This document shows positions 61,991 through 64,000 of a DNA stretch of 64,000 nucleotides, piece after piece; the stretch's first letter is position 1, and each line of letters opens with the position of its first letter. The notes beneath the pieces were generated by a model. It did no database searches, was not told the origin of the DNA, and saw only the letters and a program-made list of their open reading frames with translations. The stretch is taken from assembly GCF_001625305.1 (NCBI RefSeq), contig NW_017802380.1:4841396-4905395 (forward strand). Direction: 5' to 3'. The position numbers and the translations under genes were made by a program. Origin of the DNA: Branchiostoma belcheri (lineage: Eukaryota; Chordata; Leptocardii; Amphioxiformes; Branchiostomatidae).

Positions 61991-64000
61991 CAGCCTTACT
62001 TGGTCCCTGGCTATGAGCACCTGTCCATTGATTAATACTAGATTAAGTGTACAAATGTACTATAAGAGCTACTGTACACAGGAAATGGAATTGCTGATTC
62101 TGGCAAAACTTGGGGAGTCTGAAATTTGAGTCGAAATTAGTCAACCTGTACAGCTGCCATTTGGTCTAAAACACCAGATTTGCAGGCATGCAGCTGAAGC
62201 TAGTTATACTGTATCACACCAAATGACTTGTCAGAGTCACTTTGCGTTTTCTGGAATATGGATCCCATAATGTTATAATGATGTATTCAAGATGTGGTCT
62301 ATTTACTAAACTTATGTTTTGAGCAGTTTGTACTATCCCCATAATCAAATACAAATTTTGTGCCAAACGGCGTTACCTTAGCATCTGAAAAATGAATAAC
62401 GATGTGAAGCCAGCCTCCATAGAAGTCACAAAAGGAGGGCACGAAAAACAGCTGGGAATGGTAGGATGATAAAAATAACTAATGTCTGATGTTGAAGGGG
62501 TGTCTTTGGCATATCACTCATTCAAACGTTGTCCTGACCTTTTCCTTAGTAACCCAATTCCCTGAAAGGGCTTTCATGTAGGAATAGATGTGTTATATAA
62601 CATCAATTGTGAGCATCATAAAATGATTTGTGGCAGCAACCATAGCCCTTATGGCAGGTTTTGAAGGCATGTAAATGGAGGAAGATTTCCTCTCTCCCCT
62701 CTGCTGCATGCATCTGGCAGGTGATGAAAGTCTGGGCTTATGGATTTTTGTTGTAGCATTTGACATGGCTGCCTGGAGGCAGGTAACATACTCGTAAGAC
62801 GCAAATCTTCCATTTTGATACTCAAGAGGCTTTCACAGTAAGTACGGCATCAAACTATGACCATGAATTGACATGATGTTATTCTATAATTTTAAGCAGC
62901 CATTGACAATAAAATTGTTTACACCTCTGCCCTCTACCATAAAATAATTACTCAAGTTTATTTAACTTGCCAAATGGTATCAAAATATATAGATATTGAA
63001 TTCTAGATGCCAAAATGTTGTTTGAGTCCAAATCATGACATGGCTTTTAACCATGCCAGACCAATTTTCTCAATATTGTATTTAAAAAAAAACTGTTCTT
63101 TTTGGGATCAAATTGTATTACTGGTAACTGCTTAAAATTGCTTTGAACTTCCAATAAAGCTGAAATTCGAATAAAAGAATCTTGCATTCAGTAGACATAG
63201 GAATCAGAAAATAAATGGCTCCTGTCCTTAGGAATTAGTGATCATATCAACAGTAGGTACTTGACAAAAAAAAGCCACTTTCCCGATATGCAAGATCTGA
63301 TAAGCACCAGGAGTCTTTACTGAGATGACTTGGAGGCTGCCAAGTGTTTTTATACACACCATACAATCGCATAATTCTCATAACATTTTAGAGAGTTCTT
63401 AGAAGACTAAGTAGGCAAATCATAGTCTTCAGCAAAACTGAAATGCCATCTGAGGGAACATCTGAGGTGCTCTGTTTTTAACCTTCTCCCGGCAAAGGTA
63501 GTGACTTGGCAACAATGTTGTATTTGAGGATAGGTACATGTAGACATATAAGGGTAATCTAGATTTGCCACAAATGTAACTTCATTAACTTTATGATGAC
63601 TATTTAAGAACCTGTCTTAGGGTGAAGACATCAGTACGCAAGAGGTGTAACACGCTTTCTTTAAAAGAAAATTAACTCGTTCTCTCGAGAAAAATACACA
63701 CATTAAGCTGTAGGACTAGGTGCGCTTTAGAAGCTATAATGGTATGTTAGGCGCAATCGATAGTCTTCCGTCTCAAATCTCTAAGGGGAAAAACAATCTG
63801 ATACACCTTTCTCTCTACAGGGTCCTCTCTATCAATGCCCCCATCTACTTTCTGACAGTTTCTTGGCAATAATCACCCAAATCACTCAAGGAGCCAATCT
63901 CAAAGGAGGAGCAGAAATAATTGAAGAAGAAGGTGAAGAATTGCCTCAATATATTACTCACTGGCTACCTTGCAAAAGCAGCTGCAATAAGAATGTAAAA

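Larger units (their letters stand above)
49174..64000 (-). other. Large Cav1 intron (at least 14.8 kb)
   Basis: No IS1-like exon was found on the minus strand, and no other gene on either strand. It holds one dispersed repeat, one TIR element, a two-copy minisatellite, a CA run and several GC-richer islands (54600-54800, 56140-56400, 60446-60560, 61612-61990) that may be regulatory. Confidence 0.65.

Overview
This is a 64 kb stretch of an intron-rich animal genome filled almost entirely by one gene on the minus strand: the pore-forming alpha1 subunit of an L-type (Cav1) voltage-gated calcium channel. I identified 53 exons by protein similarity and GT-AG splice sites. Taking one copy of each duplicated exon gives about 6.5 kb of coding sequence (roughly 2,180 codons). 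Reading phases agree across every junction. The intron layout, and alternative exons at IIIS2 and IVS3 as in vertebrate Cav1 genes, point to an invertebrate deuterostome. The AT-rich introns, rich in short dispersed repeats and TACATGTA-type motifs, make a lancelet (Branchiostoma) my best guess. That organism call is an inference.

Layout, in transcription order (high to low coordinates). Positions 49174-64000 are intron with no recognisable coding exon; the N-terminus and segment IS1 must lie beyond 64000. Domain I (IS2 to IS6) is at 49173-45937. The beta-subunit-binding AID is at 45444-44996 and the rest of the I-II linker at 43699-39050. Domain II is at 36697-34148 and the II-III linker at 34346-31515. 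Domain III is at 31231-20704 and domain IV at 20589-13273. The EF-hand, pre-IQ and IQ region is at 13400-8830. The long C-terminal tail is at 7662-743. A truncated exon at 1-47 carries the conserved distal C-terminal regulatory motif; the stop codon is beyond the left edge. All four pore glutamates (EEEE) and all four S4 sensors are present.

The striking feature is eight side-by-side duplicated exons with matching phases: IS2-S3, the AID, IIIS2, the domain III turret, IVS1-S2, IVS3, the domain IV P-loop and the calmodulin-binding IQ segment. Five pairs have lengths not divisible by three, so including both copies breaks the frame. In three pairs the copies are only 47, 70 and 83 nt apart, short enough to block splicing between them. 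If all pairs are spliced mutually exclusively, the gene can encode up to 256 channels that differ in gating, beta-subunit binding, pore entrance and calmodulin response.

Two coding exons carry apparent one-base frame breaks in low-complexity tracts (3463-4028 and 40010-40148), probably sequencing errors or polymorphism. The introns hold short TIR elements, a dispersed repeat with core CAGCACCAAGGAC, tRNA-like fragments, microsatellites, and one well-formed orphan exon (21900-22315) that does not fit the channel frame.
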